DNA of 64,000 nt from CBDFJH01 sp965198095 (GTDB taxonomy: Bacteria > Latescibacterota > UBA2968 > GCA-2709665): contig OZ240239.1 in NCBI GenBank assembly GCA_965198095.1, positions 1,426,001-1,490,000 of the forward strand, written 5' to 3'. A program made the translations under genes and the position numbers. The notes under the pieces were generated by a model that was not told the origin of the DNA, did no database searches, and was given only the letters and a program-made list of their open reading frames with translations. Positions 52,802-61,838 of this stretch are shown here, one piece after another (the stretch's first letter is position 1; each line of letters opens with the position of its first letter).

Positions 52802-54718
52802 CTATGCTCCTGCCCCTGCTTCCGAATCGGCATCGCTGCGATGATGCCGCGCGGCGTCAGGGAAGAAGACGCTCAGCACCTGCCGGGCAATGCCCTGTGC
52901 GTCCAGTTGCAGCCGATGTCTTTGGTCGGCCGCAGTGCCGTGCTCGATGAAGGAATCGGGCATGCCGATGCGATGCACCGATACATCCCCCAGTCCGGCC
53001 TCGGTGAGGGCTTCGAGTACGGCGGAGCCGAACCCTCCGGCAAGCACATTTTCCTCCACGGTGACGATACGCCCGACGCTGCGGGCTGCGTTCAGCAGCA
53101 GCTCCCCATCGAACGGCTTCACGAAGAGCGGATTCACGACGCCGCAGTCGATACCATACTCGGCAAGCATTTCCGCTGCGTGCACGGCTGCGTCGGCAGG
53201 CTTGCCCAGACCGAAGACAACGACATCGCGTCCCTCCCTGACAACATAGCCCTTGCCCAGCGGCAGCTCCTTGAGGTCGCTGTCGAGCGGCGCGCCCGTG
53301 GCGGTTCCCCTGGCGATGCGGATCGCGAAGGGTCCCTGGTGTCTATAGGCGGTATAGACGAGATGTTGTAAATCGTTTTCGTCCATCGGCGCCGCGACGA
53401 CGGCGTTGGGGAGACACCGCAGGTATGAGATGTCGAACGCGCCGTGGTGCGTCTTGCCGTCCTCTCCGACGATGCCCGCACGATCGGCGATCAGCGTCAC
53501 GGGCAGGTTCTGCAAGCAGACGTCGTGCACCACCTGATCGAACGCCCGCTGGAGGAACGTGGAGTAGATCGAGACGAAGGGGGTGAGTCCGGCGGATGCC
53601 ATCCCCGCCGCCATGCTGACGGCGTGCTGCTCCGCGATGCCGACATCGAAGACTTTGTCCGGGAATTCGTTCCGCACTTCCGCCAGCCCCGTGCCCTCGA
53701 GCATCGCCGCAGAGATGCCGACGACGGATTCGTCCTCGCGCATGAGGCGTGTGAGTGTCCGGGCAAACACCTTTGAGTAAGTGGGCGCTCCCGACGCGTC
53801 TCCCAACGGCGAGCTTGGCTGGTGAAACTTGACGGGATCGTCCTCGGCAGGTTCATAACCGTGCCCCTTATGCGTAACGACATGTACCAGAGGCACGAAG
53901 CCGGTGGATATTTTGGCTTGCCGAAGTGTGTCTTCGAGCTGCTTGAAGTCGTGCCCGTCCACGGGTCCCAGGTATTGAAAACCCATCTCTTTCCAGAACA
54001 TCGTGGGCAGGATGACACTTTCTACCCCGTCACTGAGCCTTTTGACAAGCTGGTAAATCAGATCGCCCGTGGGCACCCGCTTCGAAAGAGCGGTCATACG
54101 CCTGATCATCGCGTGATACTGCGGGTGCGTAATCAGACGCTTGCGCCAGTTGGTGAGGAAGCCGATGTTCTCGGAGATGGACATCCCGTTGTCGTTGAGG
54201 ACCACAATCAGCTTTTCAGGGTTGAGATGCACGATGTTGTTCAACGCCTCGAAGCTCGAGCCGGAAGTCATCGCCCCGTCCCCGACCACCGCGATCGTCC
54301 ACGAGTCCGTCTGTCGGTTCACCGCGCCTTGCGCGATGCCCAGGGCGATGGAAAGTCCCGTGCCGGCGTGCCCCGCGCAGAGTGTGTCGTGCGGGCTTTC
54401 GCTCGGCTCTCCGAACCCTGACAGCCCGCCCTCCAATCGGATGTCCTTGAACTCGTTGCGGCGTCCCGTCACCAGCTTGTGCGTGTAGAGCTGGTTGGTG
54501 GTGTCCCAGACGATGCGGTCCGTGGGGCTGTCGAACATGCGGTGCAGCGCCAGGGTGAGCTCGACCACGCCCAGATTGGAAGCCAGATGACCGCCGCGCT
54601 CGGTGATCACGGAGATGATGGTGTCTCGCGCCTCCCGCGCGACTTGCGCCAACTCTCCGTGGTTCAACGCCTTGAGGTCACTCGGTGCGTCAATCCTGTC
54701 CAGGATACGGCTGGCCAT
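52802..54718 (-). CDS. dxs: 1-deoxy-D-xylulose-5-phosphate synthase, divergent
   Basis: ThDP enzyme condensing pyruvate and glyceraldehyde 3-phosphate, first step of the MEP isoprenoid pathway. At 638 residues the length is normal, with GDGAMTSGSSFEALN to LNDNGMSIS as the ThDP motif, GIAEQHAVSMAAGMA, DRAGIVGEDGKTHHGAFD and SYLRCLPN. The usual D-x-GHQ-x-Y-PHK block reads DTTNQLYTHK, with Asn75 in place of a conserved His. ATG at 54718 with AGAGGTG upstream. Could be a specialised paralogue; no other isoprenoid gene is near. Confidence 0.9.
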   Translation of the reverse strand: MASRILDRIDAPSDLKALNHGELAQVAREARDTIISVITERGGHLASNLGVVELTLALHRMFDSPTDRIVWDTTNQLYTHKLVTGRRNEFKDIRLEGGLSGFGEPSESPHDTLCAGHAGTGLSIALGIAQGAVNRQTDSWTIAVVGDGAMTSGSSFEALNNIVHLNPEKLIVVLNDNGMSISENIGFLTNWRKRLITHPQYHAMIRRMTALSKRVPTGDLIYQLVKRLSDGVESVILPTMFWKEMGFQYLGPVDGHDFKQLEDTLRQAKISTGFVPLVHVVTHKGHGYEPAEDDPVKFHQPSSPLGDASGAPTYSKVFARTLTRLMREDESVVGISAAMLEGTGLAEVRNEFPDKVFDVGIAEQHAVSMAAGMASAGLTPFVSIYSTFLQRAFDQVVHDVCLQNLPVTLIADRAGIVGEDGKTHHGAFDISYLRCLPNAVVAAPMDENDLQHLVYTAYRHQGPFAIRIARGTATGAPLDSDLKELPLGKGYVVREGRDVVVFGLGKPADAAVHAAEMLAEYGIDCGVVNPLFVKPFDGELLLNAARSVGRIVTVEENVLAGGFGSAVLEALTEAGLGDVSVHRIGMPDSFIEHGTAADQRHRLQLDAQGIARQVLSVFFPDAARHHRSDADSEAGAGA

Positions 54719-54991
54719 CGAACACCTCTCTGTTGGCGGCTCAAGGCGATTTCGAATCGGCCCCTCGAGGTGGAAGGGACGTTGGTGTATTGTATATGGT
54801 GAAGGGTGGCTTTCCGGTCGTCGCGAGAGGGCGCTCGTGAGGCGCGTGGCAGTGGCGTCGACGGGCGTCTACCGGCTGACGGTGCTCGGTTGACCCCGCG
54901 GCATGGAAGTGCGTCATGGCCAGCACGGGCACGATCATCATCCTCGTTGGCTGTCAGGTGTGGATGGCCGGATCAGACGCCCCGAAGGATG

Positions 54992-56293
54992 TCAGACCTT
55001 CCCCGGCACCGGAATCCCATACCGGTGAAGCGTGCCCTCCAGCGTCGGCCGGCCCAGGCGAATCCGGCCGTCGTTCAGCAGGTAGGAGAACAGGTACCCG
55101 GCGCCGAGCATGAGGATCCCGATGAGGAAGCAATACATGACGGCCCTGTCGGGATACACGTCCTTCAGATATCCTACGTAGAGTGGTCCGGAGATCCCGG
55201 CGGCGGCCCACGCCGTCAGGACCGCGCCGTAGATCGTGGACATCTTCCTGGTGCCGAAAACGTCGAGAACGAAGGGCGGCATCGTCGCGAATCCACCCCC
55301 GAAGCAGAGCAGGACGTAACAGACCAGGACGGAGAAAACCCAGGGATTGGTCTCCGTCATGAGAACCCCGAAGACGACCATCTGGCTGGCAAGCAGCACC
55401 CTGAAAATCGTGACCCGGCCGAAGCGGTCCGAAAGCAATCCCCAGAAGAGGCGCCCCAACCCGTTGCAGATCGAGCTGACGGCAATGAGCGTCGCGCCGT
55501 ATTCGGCAAGCGTCGTCGGCTCGATCGTGGTATCCGCCAGGCCCCAGATCTCCTGAACGAGCTCCGACTGGAAGCTGATCACCGAGATCCCGGCGGCGAT
55601 ATTGAAGAAGAAGACGATCCACATGATGACGAACTGGGTGGTGCGCAGGTACGTGCGGGCGAGCTCCGGCTCGCTGAATTCCGGGGATTCATCCGCGGCG
55701 GCGGTGGAAGACGCGGACGCCGGGGGATCGCTCAGGGCAAGGCTGCAGGGAAGCAGAATGCAAGCGAATACGACGCCAAGCCATATGAAGACGAGCGGCA
55801 GCTGCCCGCCGGCCTGCACGATGAGCAAGGGCGCCAGACCTTTGCTCAGAAGAAACGCCCCCACGCCAAAGCCCATCACCACAATGCCGGTGGCCAGCCC
55901 CTTGCGGTCGGGAAACCACTTCGCCACGGTCGCGACCGGCGTCACGTAGCCCAGCCCGATTCCCGCGCCGCCGATCACCCCGTAACCCAGATAGAAGAGC
56001 GGTATGGAATCCAGATGAAGCGCCGCGCCCGCGATCAGGTAGCCGATCGAGAACATGATGCTGCCGGCCACCGCAAGCCGCCTCGGACCCGACCGGGGCA
56101 GCATGTTTCCCGCCCAGGCCGCTGATACGCCAAGCGAGAAGATCGCGATACTGAAGGCCCAGGCTGTCTCGGTATGGGTCCAGCCAGCCTGCCTTACCAG
56201 CATCGTCTGGAAGAAACTCCACGCGTACACCGTGCCGAAGCAGACCAGCAGCACCGTGCAGAAGAGTGCGATGGCGTTTCGAGGAATGCGCAT
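54992..56293 (-). CDS. OFA-family MFS transporter (oxalate/formate antiporter-like)
   Basis: A 433-residue inner-membrane transporter with 12 predicted helices and a central cytosolic loop (about 190-215, Ala/Ser/Glu-rich). GYGVIGGAGIGLGYVTPVATVAKWFPDRKG spans the MFS signature typical of OxlT-like proteins. It is the last gene of a three-gene unit, 15 nt after the HAMP protein. Formate is a plausible substrate given the formate dehydrogenase elsewhere in the window, but OFA substrates vary. Confidence 0.86.
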   Translation of the reverse strand: MRIPRNAIALFCTVLLVCFGTVYAWSFFQTMLVRQAGWTHTETAWAFSIAIFSLGVSAAWAGNMLPRSGPRRLAVAGSIMFSIGYLIAGAALHLDSIPLFYLGYGVIGGAGIGLGYVTPVATVAKWFPDRKGLATGIVVMGFGVGAFLLSKGLAPLLIVQAGGQLPLVFIWLGVVFACILLPCSLALSDPPASASSTAAADESPEFSEPELARTYLRTTQFVIMWIVFFFNIAAGISVISFQSELVQEIWGLADTTIEPTTLAEYGATLIAVSSICNGLGRLFWGLLSDRFGRVTIFRVLLASQMVVFGVLMTETNPWVFSVLVCYVLLCFGGGFATMPPFVLDVFGTRKMSTIYGAVLTAWAAAGISGPLYVGYLKDVYPDRAVMYCFLIGILMLGAGYLFSYLLNDGRIRLGRPTLEGTLHRYGIPVPGKV

Positions 56294-56308
56294 CCACCGC
56301 TCCTCCCG

Positions 56309-57052
56309 CTACCGAGCGCTCACAGGCGGCGCCCCGGACCCCTCCGAACCGGACGAATGTCCGGAAACGTGACGGAAGAGGCGAGCCAGATCCCCGACTT
56401 CATCGTCGCGGACCAGGAGCGCGTCGTCCGGCGCCCTGTCCTTCGTCCGGTCACCGGCCAACGCCACGGCGTAGGCAAGAAGCCCTCCCAGCGGTTTTGC
56501 GGCCAGGTTGACCAGCCAGGTCGAAGCCAGGACGCCAACGACGAGAAAAATGCAGATGAGGATGACCTGCTGGCCGATGGCTCGCTGAATCTTGAGCGCA
56601 ACGATGTCCATATCCATGCCCACGTGTACCGTGCCGGCGACGCCGGCGAGGATCGGGCTGCCGACTTCGATGAAATCGCCCATGCCCGGGATGCTTCGCT
56701 CCACCGGCTCGGTGCTGGACGGATCGCTTGCGAGGATCTGCTCGGGTATGCCGGGTACGAAGGTATGAGCCAGATATTCGCCTGTCTCGCTGGTGATGTA
56801 GATGTAGCGGATGCCCTGAATCTCGACGAACTGGTCGATCAGCGACTGCAGCGTCGCCAGGTTCCTGTTCAGAAGGATGTCCACGCTGGAGTCGGCGATG
56901 CTCTTCGCGATGTTCCTGCTGTTGGTCTCGTACTCCGCCGACAGCTGAGTGTCAACGGTGTAGATACACAAAGCGGACGTTGACAGGACGATCATCCCGA
57001 AGAGCGCGAAGATGCCGAACCGGGTTTTCTGAAAGAGCTTCTGGATTTTCAT
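56309..57052 (-). CDS. Periplasmic-sensor membrane protein ending after a HAMP domain
   Basis: A 247-residue protein: transmembrane helix 1 (about 13-33), periplasmic single-Cache-like domain (about 35-160), transmembrane helix 2 (about 163-185) and a HAMP domain (about 186-230, VRDDEVGDLARLFRHVSG). It then stops, without kinase, cyclase or methyl-accepting domain. The tail is Ser/Gly-rich. It starts 1 nt after the binding-protein gene, so the two are translationally coupled and probably interact. The output partner is unknown. Confidence 0.75.
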   Translation of the reverse strand: MKIQKLFQKTRFGIFALFGMIVLSTSALCIYTVDTQLSAEYETNSRNIAKSIADSSVDILLNRNLATLQSLIDQFVEIQGIRYIYITSETGEYLAHTFVPGIPEQILASDPSSTEPVERSIPGMGDFIEVGSPILAGVAGTVHVGMDMDIVALKIQRAIGQQVILICIFLVVGVLASTWLVNLAAKPLGGLLAYAVALAGDRTKDRAPDDALLVRDDEVGDLARLFRHVSGHSSGSEGSGAPPVSAR

Positions 57053-57053
57053 T

Positions 57054-58355
57054 TCACGAGAGCCAGCTTTGCCAGTCGTCCAGGGTCACGAAGCGGCCGT
57101 CCTGCACGACGGTATAGTAGACGGTTTGGAGCCCCTGTCGGCGGTCGGGCCGGAAAGAGACCTCTTCGCCGATCCCGAGGTCGAAGTCCCGCACCGAGAA
57201 GACCGCCGCCTCCAGCCTGGCCCTGTCGGGCGCTCCTCCCAGACGCCGCAGAATCTCGGTCATCAGCTTGGCGTCGAGAAAGCCCTCCAGGCTGACGAAG
57301 CTCTGCGGGAATGGGCTGTAGGGCTCCTTGACAAGCTCCCCGGGGACCTCGGGATCGTAGCGCGCCATCAGCTCGCGATACTCCCGCACCGCCGGAATGG
57401 AAGTATTCTCGTAGCTGGGAACGACCTGGGAGTTGACCAGCAGCCGCGTATAGGGCTCGGCGTCGTCCCGGGCCTCGGTGAGCAACTGGAGGAGGTTCTC
57501 ACTCCCCACGAAAGAGAGGTTGGCCATCGGGACCCGAAGGTCCAGGTCAACGGCGTCGCGCGCGAAGCCGGCGCACGCGGCGTACGACCCGATGCAGATC
57601 ACTGCGTCGGGCGAAGCGGCCTTCAGGATTTCGACCTGCCGCCTCATGCTGCCGGTGAACCTCTGTCCGCGGCGGTAGGTTGCCTCGCCGACGAGTTTCT
57701 CGCCGTGCGCCTCCAGGGCCGCCCTCACACCCGCCCATCCGCTCCGGCCGTACGCGTCGGCCTGATAGAACACGGCGATGCGCCTTCTTCCGGCCCGAAC
57801 GAAGTTATCGACGAGGCCGGCGGTCTCCTGACGGTAGGACGCCCGGAGATTGAAGGCGAAGTCACCGTACGGAGGCTCCCTTTGCGGCTGAGCACCGGTA
57901 AAGGGGAAGAACAGGTAGACCCGCTCGTCCTGAAACTTCTTCAACAGGGGCAGCACGCGGGTCACGGTCGGCGTCCCCACGTAGCCGAAAAGCAGGAACA
58001 CGCGGTCCTCCAGCATGAGCTTCATGGTGTTCTGAACGCACGGGTCAGGCTGGTATCCGTCGTCGTAAAGCTTGAGGACGATCTTGCGGCCGCTGACACC
58101 GCCGTTGTCGTTGACGTGACTGAAGTAGGCTTTGGCGCCGCGATAGAGCTCGCTGCCCAAACCCCGTGAGGGGCCGGAAAACGCGGCCGACATACCCAGG
58201 ACGATCTCATCGTCGACCGACCCTTCTCCACTCCTTTGGTCCTCTGCTGAAACTATGTCCAATCCTCCTATTTCGGCTCCGGCGTTCCTCCAACTCCCCC
58301 AGGAGATCGCCAGCAACCCGGCAAGGCCGCGACGAAGCAACGATCTCCGCGTCAA
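57054..58355 (-). CDS. ABC-type substrate-binding protein (branched-chain amino acid type), Tat signal
   Basis: A 433-residue periplasmic-binding-protein type I fold: VLGMSAAFSGPSRGLGSELYRGAKAYF is the usual opening, with VFLLFGYVGTPT and AVFYQADAYGRSGW later. The N-terminus TRRSLLRRGLAGLLA is a twin-arginine-like signal. TTG start at 58355 with GAAGG upstream; a stop lies 21 nt before it in frame. No ABC permease or ATPase genes follow, so it probably feeds the sensor protein rather than an ABC importer. Confidence 0.82.
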   Translation of the reverse strand: MTRRSLLRRGLAGLLAISWGSWRNAGAEIGGLDIVSAEDQRSGEGSVDDEIVLGMSAAFSGPSRGLGSELYRGAKAYFSHVNDNGGVSGRKIVLKLYDDGYQPDPCVQNTMKLMLEDRVFLLFGYVGTPTVTRVLPLLKKFQDERVYLFFPFTGAQPQREPPYGDFAFNLRASYRQETAGLVDNFVRAGRRRIAVFYQADAYGRSGWAGVRAALEAHGEKLVGEATYRRGQRFTGSMRRQVEILKAASPDAVICIGSYAACAGFARDAVDLDLRVPMANLSFVGSENLLQLLTEARDDAEPYTRLLVNSQVVPSYENTSIPAVREYRELMARYDPEVPGELVKEPYSPFPQSFVSLEGFLDAKLMTEILRRLGGAPDRARLEAAVFSVRDFDLGIGEEVSFRPDRRQGLQTVYYTVVQDGRFVTLDDWQSWLS

Positions 58356-58488
58356 GACCGGCCTTCCCGCGCGTCACCGTCTCCTCCGGCACTGTCGTGA
58401 ACACTCATTCCGTTCCTCGTCTCCCGGGGATCCGTTTTCCACGAATCCTCCAGGCCCGGCGACAGCTCAACTGCCGCCCGGCGGCTTC

Positions 58489-59142
58489 TCAGTAATAATA
58501 GCTGAAGTGGACATCCACCCGGTTGGCTGTCCCGTCGTCCAGTTCCTTGTACTCGGTCGTCCAGTGCAAATACTCGACCGCCGCCTGGAAATTCTTCCAG
58601 GGCCGGTAGCGGCTCACCACGTAAAAGGCCTGATTCCTGATGCGCCCGCCCCTGGGCACGGCCTCCTCATCGGGCGCGTCTATGGTCGCCCCGGCGTAGA
58701 GCTTCCACCGGTCGGCGGGCTTGATCGCGACCTGGGCCCAACCCCCGGTGGAGGCGGTCTCCTCGCCGGTCTCCCGGTTGATCCCCTGGCCGATGCCGCC
58801 GCGTATATCGGTGAGATTGCTGCCGGTCCAGCATTCTCCTTCGATAGCCAGTTTGTCAGTCAGGGATACCGAGACGTCCAGGCCCACCGCCACCGAGGTG
58901 AAACGGGTCTCGCCGCCCACCAGCGCGGCCGTCTCCTCCGTTCCCCAATGGGCCCACGCGCCGGCCTTGATTTCTTTCTTCGCCAGCCCCACCCGCGCTT
59001 GCAAAAAGGGCTGCGCCGCATTGTCGAGCGCGCGCTTGTGCTGCGGGGGAGGGCCGTGCGGACGCGATCGTTGGGGACGCGCAGGCAGGCCTACGGCTTC
59101 GAGACAGGAAGGAATCGAACGAGGCGCTGCGACGGTCCGCAT
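58489..59142 (-). pseudogene. Outer-membrane porin, C-terminal part
   Basis: From about codon 45 the frame reads as a beta-barrel: QPFLQARVGLAKKEIKAG, alternating strands, and a C-terminal aromatic end VDVHFSYYY. The first about 40 codons (Pro/Arg-rich) are not barrel-like and there is no signal peptide, so the N-terminal half appears lost. About 170 barrel residues remain of a family usually 350-400 long. Confidence 0.6.
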
Positions 59143-59250
59143 ACGCCCGGCACATCGAAGGCCCCGGGCCAGAGGATGGGGGGCAGGGCCGATGCCGGCG
59201 ACACACCGACGGTACCGCCCGGAATCCTGCCCGTCGTTGCTTCAAAGCGT

Positions 59251-59499
59251 CTATTGCTCAGCCGTCTCCTCTGCGTCATCGCCATTGCGGCAGCGAACCC
59301 GGTCCACGTATGACCGGCCCCTGCTGACGGCCTGACCGACGCCGCGGCGCACGAATTCACGGGATTCCCGGCCGCTCCGGGGAGTCAGCAGTATGCCGGC
59401 GACCAGTCCCAAGACCAGGCCGAGGACCGCGCCGATGCCCAAAAGTCCTACGGACAATCCTACGACCTTTACATAGCGATTCGCTACATAGCGATTCAC
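59251..59499 (-). CDS. YtxH-like small membrane protein
   Basis: An 82-residue protein with one glycine-rich transmembrane helix (GLLGIGAVLGLVLGLVAGILLTP region) followed by a basic tail (RSGRESREFVRRGV), the YtxH/DUF883-like layout linked to stress and envelope proteins. GTG at 59499 has AGGAGG 5 nt upstream; a longer frame to 59577 is rejected. The N-terminus NRYVANRYV comes from a 15-nt direct repeat in the DNA. Confidence 0.72.
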   Translation of the reverse strand: MNRYVANRYVKVVGLSVGLLGIGAVLGLVLGLVAGILLTPRSGRESREFVRRGVGQAVSRGRSYVDRVRCRNGDDAEETAEQ

Positions 59500-59579
59500 T
59501 GAAGCCTCCTGCCGTGGTAGTGAAGGATCTTGATTCGCCAGGGAATGAGGTTCCTCCAGGGCATTCAATATGCGCATTC

Positions 59580-59800
59580 CTCCGGAAATGAGATGAATAC
59601 CAATATCAAAAATAAACGGTAACTCTCTAATAAATAATGAAAAAGAGTCGATTAGTCAATACATTTGGTTGGGCTTTGTCGCACGAAGGTGCAGAAGATC
59701 GTTGAAAAAGAAAAGGCTCCATGTTAAATTGGGTCAACATTCTTGCCGGAAAATCCGACCCGTTTGACCCGCCATAAAGAATGGCATCGAGCCCCTCCCC
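59580..59800. other. AT-rich intergenic stretch
   Basis: Clearly lower GC than the rest of the window, with no credible ORF. It separates the YtxH-type gene from the decayed NCS2-domain copy. It may hold the promoter of the YtxH-type gene, but I could not pick convincing boxes. Confidence 0.4.
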
Positions 59801-59804
59801 AGGC

Positions 59805-60125
59805 GCTGACGCGCGCCCTCGATCTGCGCCGTAACGATGTCTATGCCGTGATACTTTCGGTGGCGTGCCGAAGACGCGTAGTGCCCCGACAGGCAGAACG
59901 GTCTGTCGTCTTTATTCGGGGTCTCGGCCCGTTCGCTCAGGTACGCCGGTCGTCTTCGATGTTCTCCTCCTCGAAGACCGTCAGGAACGCCATCTCCACT
60001 GCCCCGCCGTTGGGACGCAACAATGATCGGGCGCGGCGCCTTGTCAGCCGCGTCGTTACCATTCAGCCGTAACGGACTCGACAGCGTCTCCTCACCGGCG
60101 GCACGCAGCCGCCGGGGCTCGACTC
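59805..60125 (-). pseudogene. Decayed copy of the NCS2 permease C-terminal domain
   Basis: The minus-strand translation gives RRLRAAGEETLSS and, about 65 codons on, HYASSARHRKYHGIDIVTAQ, matching the permease at 46896-48638 (GRLCAAGEETLS and HYASSVRHQKYHDLDIIAVQ). PAYLSERAE aligns with LAYLSEQPR. The middle is rearranged and no permease part is present. The same strand holds no ribosome site or start. Confidence 0.7.
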
Positions 60126-60170
60126 GCCGGGCGTTGCCTCGACGCCGCTTTATGGAAGGAAAATGTCCGA

Positions 60171-61730
60171 ATGTATGTAGAAGGCAAACAACCGCAACTG
60201 CTGGATGACACGGGCTACCGCAAGCTATTCGGTTTGGATATCTACATGACCCCGGTGTTCGTAATTTCCAGTATCGCCATTGTCGCCTTTGTGATTGGGA
60301 CATTCGCCTTCCAGGAAGCTACGACGGAAGTTTTCAAAAAAACCCGCGAGTGGCTTACGACGAACCTCGATTGGTTTTTTATGATTGCTGCCGATCTCGT
60401 CTTGCTTTTTTGTCTGTATCTGGCTCTATCGCCCCTCGGTAAGGTGCGCCTGGGGGGCACGGATGCAAAACCGGAATACTCCAATTTAACTTGGCTTGCC
60501 ATGCTCTTTGCGGCAGGTGTGGGCATAGGTCTGCTGTTTTTCGGGGTGGCGGAGCCGGTCTACTACTTTCAGAAGCCGCCGCTCGGCATTACCCCCGGAA
60601 CAGAGGAGGCCGCGACCGTCGGCATCGCGGCGACGGTCTTCCACTGGGGACTGCACGGTTGGGCCATCTACGGAGTCGTTGGACTCGCCCTGGGGTTTTT
60701 CGCGTACAACAAGGGATTGCCTCTCACCATCCGCTCGGCGTTCTACCCCTTGTTCGGCGACCGCATCTGGGGCTGGCCCGGCCATATCGTTGACACGTTC
60801 GCCATATTCGCAGGATTGTTCGGGCTTGCGACCTCCCTCGGTTTTGGGGTTCAACAGGTGGCATCCGGGTTCAACTATCTGTTTGACGTTCCCGCGAACA
60901 ACACCACCATGGTGGTGCTGATTGTGGTGATCACGTCCATCGCGCTGGCATCGGTGCTGACGGGTATCGATGTCGGTATCAAGCGTCTCAGCCAGTTCAA
61001 CATGATTCTCGCGTTTCTGTTGCTATTGGCTGTTATCCTGCTCGGTCCGACGCTCTACATTCTAAGCGGTATGTTCGCTGTGCTCGGCAGCTATCTCTCG
61101 AAGATCGTGCCACTCAGCAACTGGATCGGGCGGGAAGACACCGGCTTCCTGCACAACTGGACGACGTTCTACCTGGCGTGGTGGTTTGCCTGGGCGCCGT
61201 TCGTCGGCACGTTCATCGCCCGCGTTTCAAAGGGGCGCACGGTTCGTGAATTCATAGTCTTCGTGCTCCTGATGCCGACGCTTCTATGTTTACTGTGGTT
61301 TGGTACCTTTGGCGGCACTGCGTTCTACCAGCACATCGTTGAGGGCTATACCGGCGTAACCGAGAATATTGAGGCCTGGAAGCTCGAAATTGTATTGTTT
61401 AAAATGTTTGACAAACTGCCGATGACGACACTACTCTCATCTGTTGCGATGCTTCTGACCATCGTATTTTTCGTTACCTCGTCAGACTCCGGATCGTTGA
61501 TTGTTGACACCATTGCAGCCGGCGGCAAGGTTGACGCCCCGGTAACGCAACGTATTTTCTGGTGTACGATCGAGGGGGTCGTCGCCATAGCGCTCCTGCT
61601 TGGTGGAGGATTGCATGCGTTGCAGGCTGCCTCGCTCGCAACCGGCTTTCCGTTCGCCATTGTCGTCCTGGGAATGGCAATCTCCGTCTGGATGGGGCTT
61701 CGCAGCGAGACGCGTGAATCGCACGGATGA
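60171..61730 (+). CDS. BCCT-family transporter (betaine/choline/carnitine type)
   Basis: A 519-residue transporter with 12 helices of the LeuT-like BCCT fold. Family signatures are FAAGVGIGLLFFGVAEPVYYF and the tryptophan-rich WTTFYLAWWFAWAPFVGTFIA with FIARVSKGRTVREF. VFFVTSSDSGSLIVD is also diagnostic. Such proteins import compatible solutes with Na+ or H+. ATG at 60171; the ribosome site GGAAGGA is about 12 nt upstream. The 3' end is 108 nt before the TonB receptor. Confidence 0.92.
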   Translation: MYVEGKQPQLLDDTGYRKLFGLDIYMTPVFVISSIAIVAFVIGTFAFQEATTEVFKKTREWLTTNLDWFFMIAADLVLLFCLYLALSPLGKVRLGGTDAKPEYSNLTWLAMLFAAGVGIGLLFFGVAEPVYYFQKPPLGITPGTEEAATVGIAATVFHWGLHGWAIYGVVGLALGFFAYNKGLPLTIRSAFYPLFGDRIWGWPGHIVDTFAIFAGLFGLATSLGFGVQQVASGFNYLFDVPANNTTMVVLIVVITSIALASVLTGIDVGIKRLSQFNMILAFLLLLAVILLGPTLYILSGMFAVLGSYLSKIVPLSNWIGREDTGFLHNWTTFYLAWWFAWAPFVGTFIARVSKGRTVREFIVFVLLMPTLLCLLWFGTFGGTAFYQHIVEGYTGVTENIEAWKLEIVLFKMFDKLPMTTLLSSVAMLLTIVFFVTSSDSGSLIVDTIAAGGKVDAPVTQRIFWCTIEGVVAIALLLGGGLHALQAASLATGFPFAIVVLGMAISVWMGLRSETRESHG

Positions 61731-61838
61731 GAATATCAGGCCGTCGGATATGGAAGCCGTCCCTGCAGTAAGGAAAACAGGCAGGTCTCATTCGCACAAG
61801 TGTGCGGGACGCCTGAAACGACTGGACGAGGAGGTCCT

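Noticed and set aside
59080..59130. Possible tRNA, because the complement of 59110-59119 reads GTTCGATTCC
   Set aside because: No T-stem, acceptor stem or anticodon arm can be formed around it.
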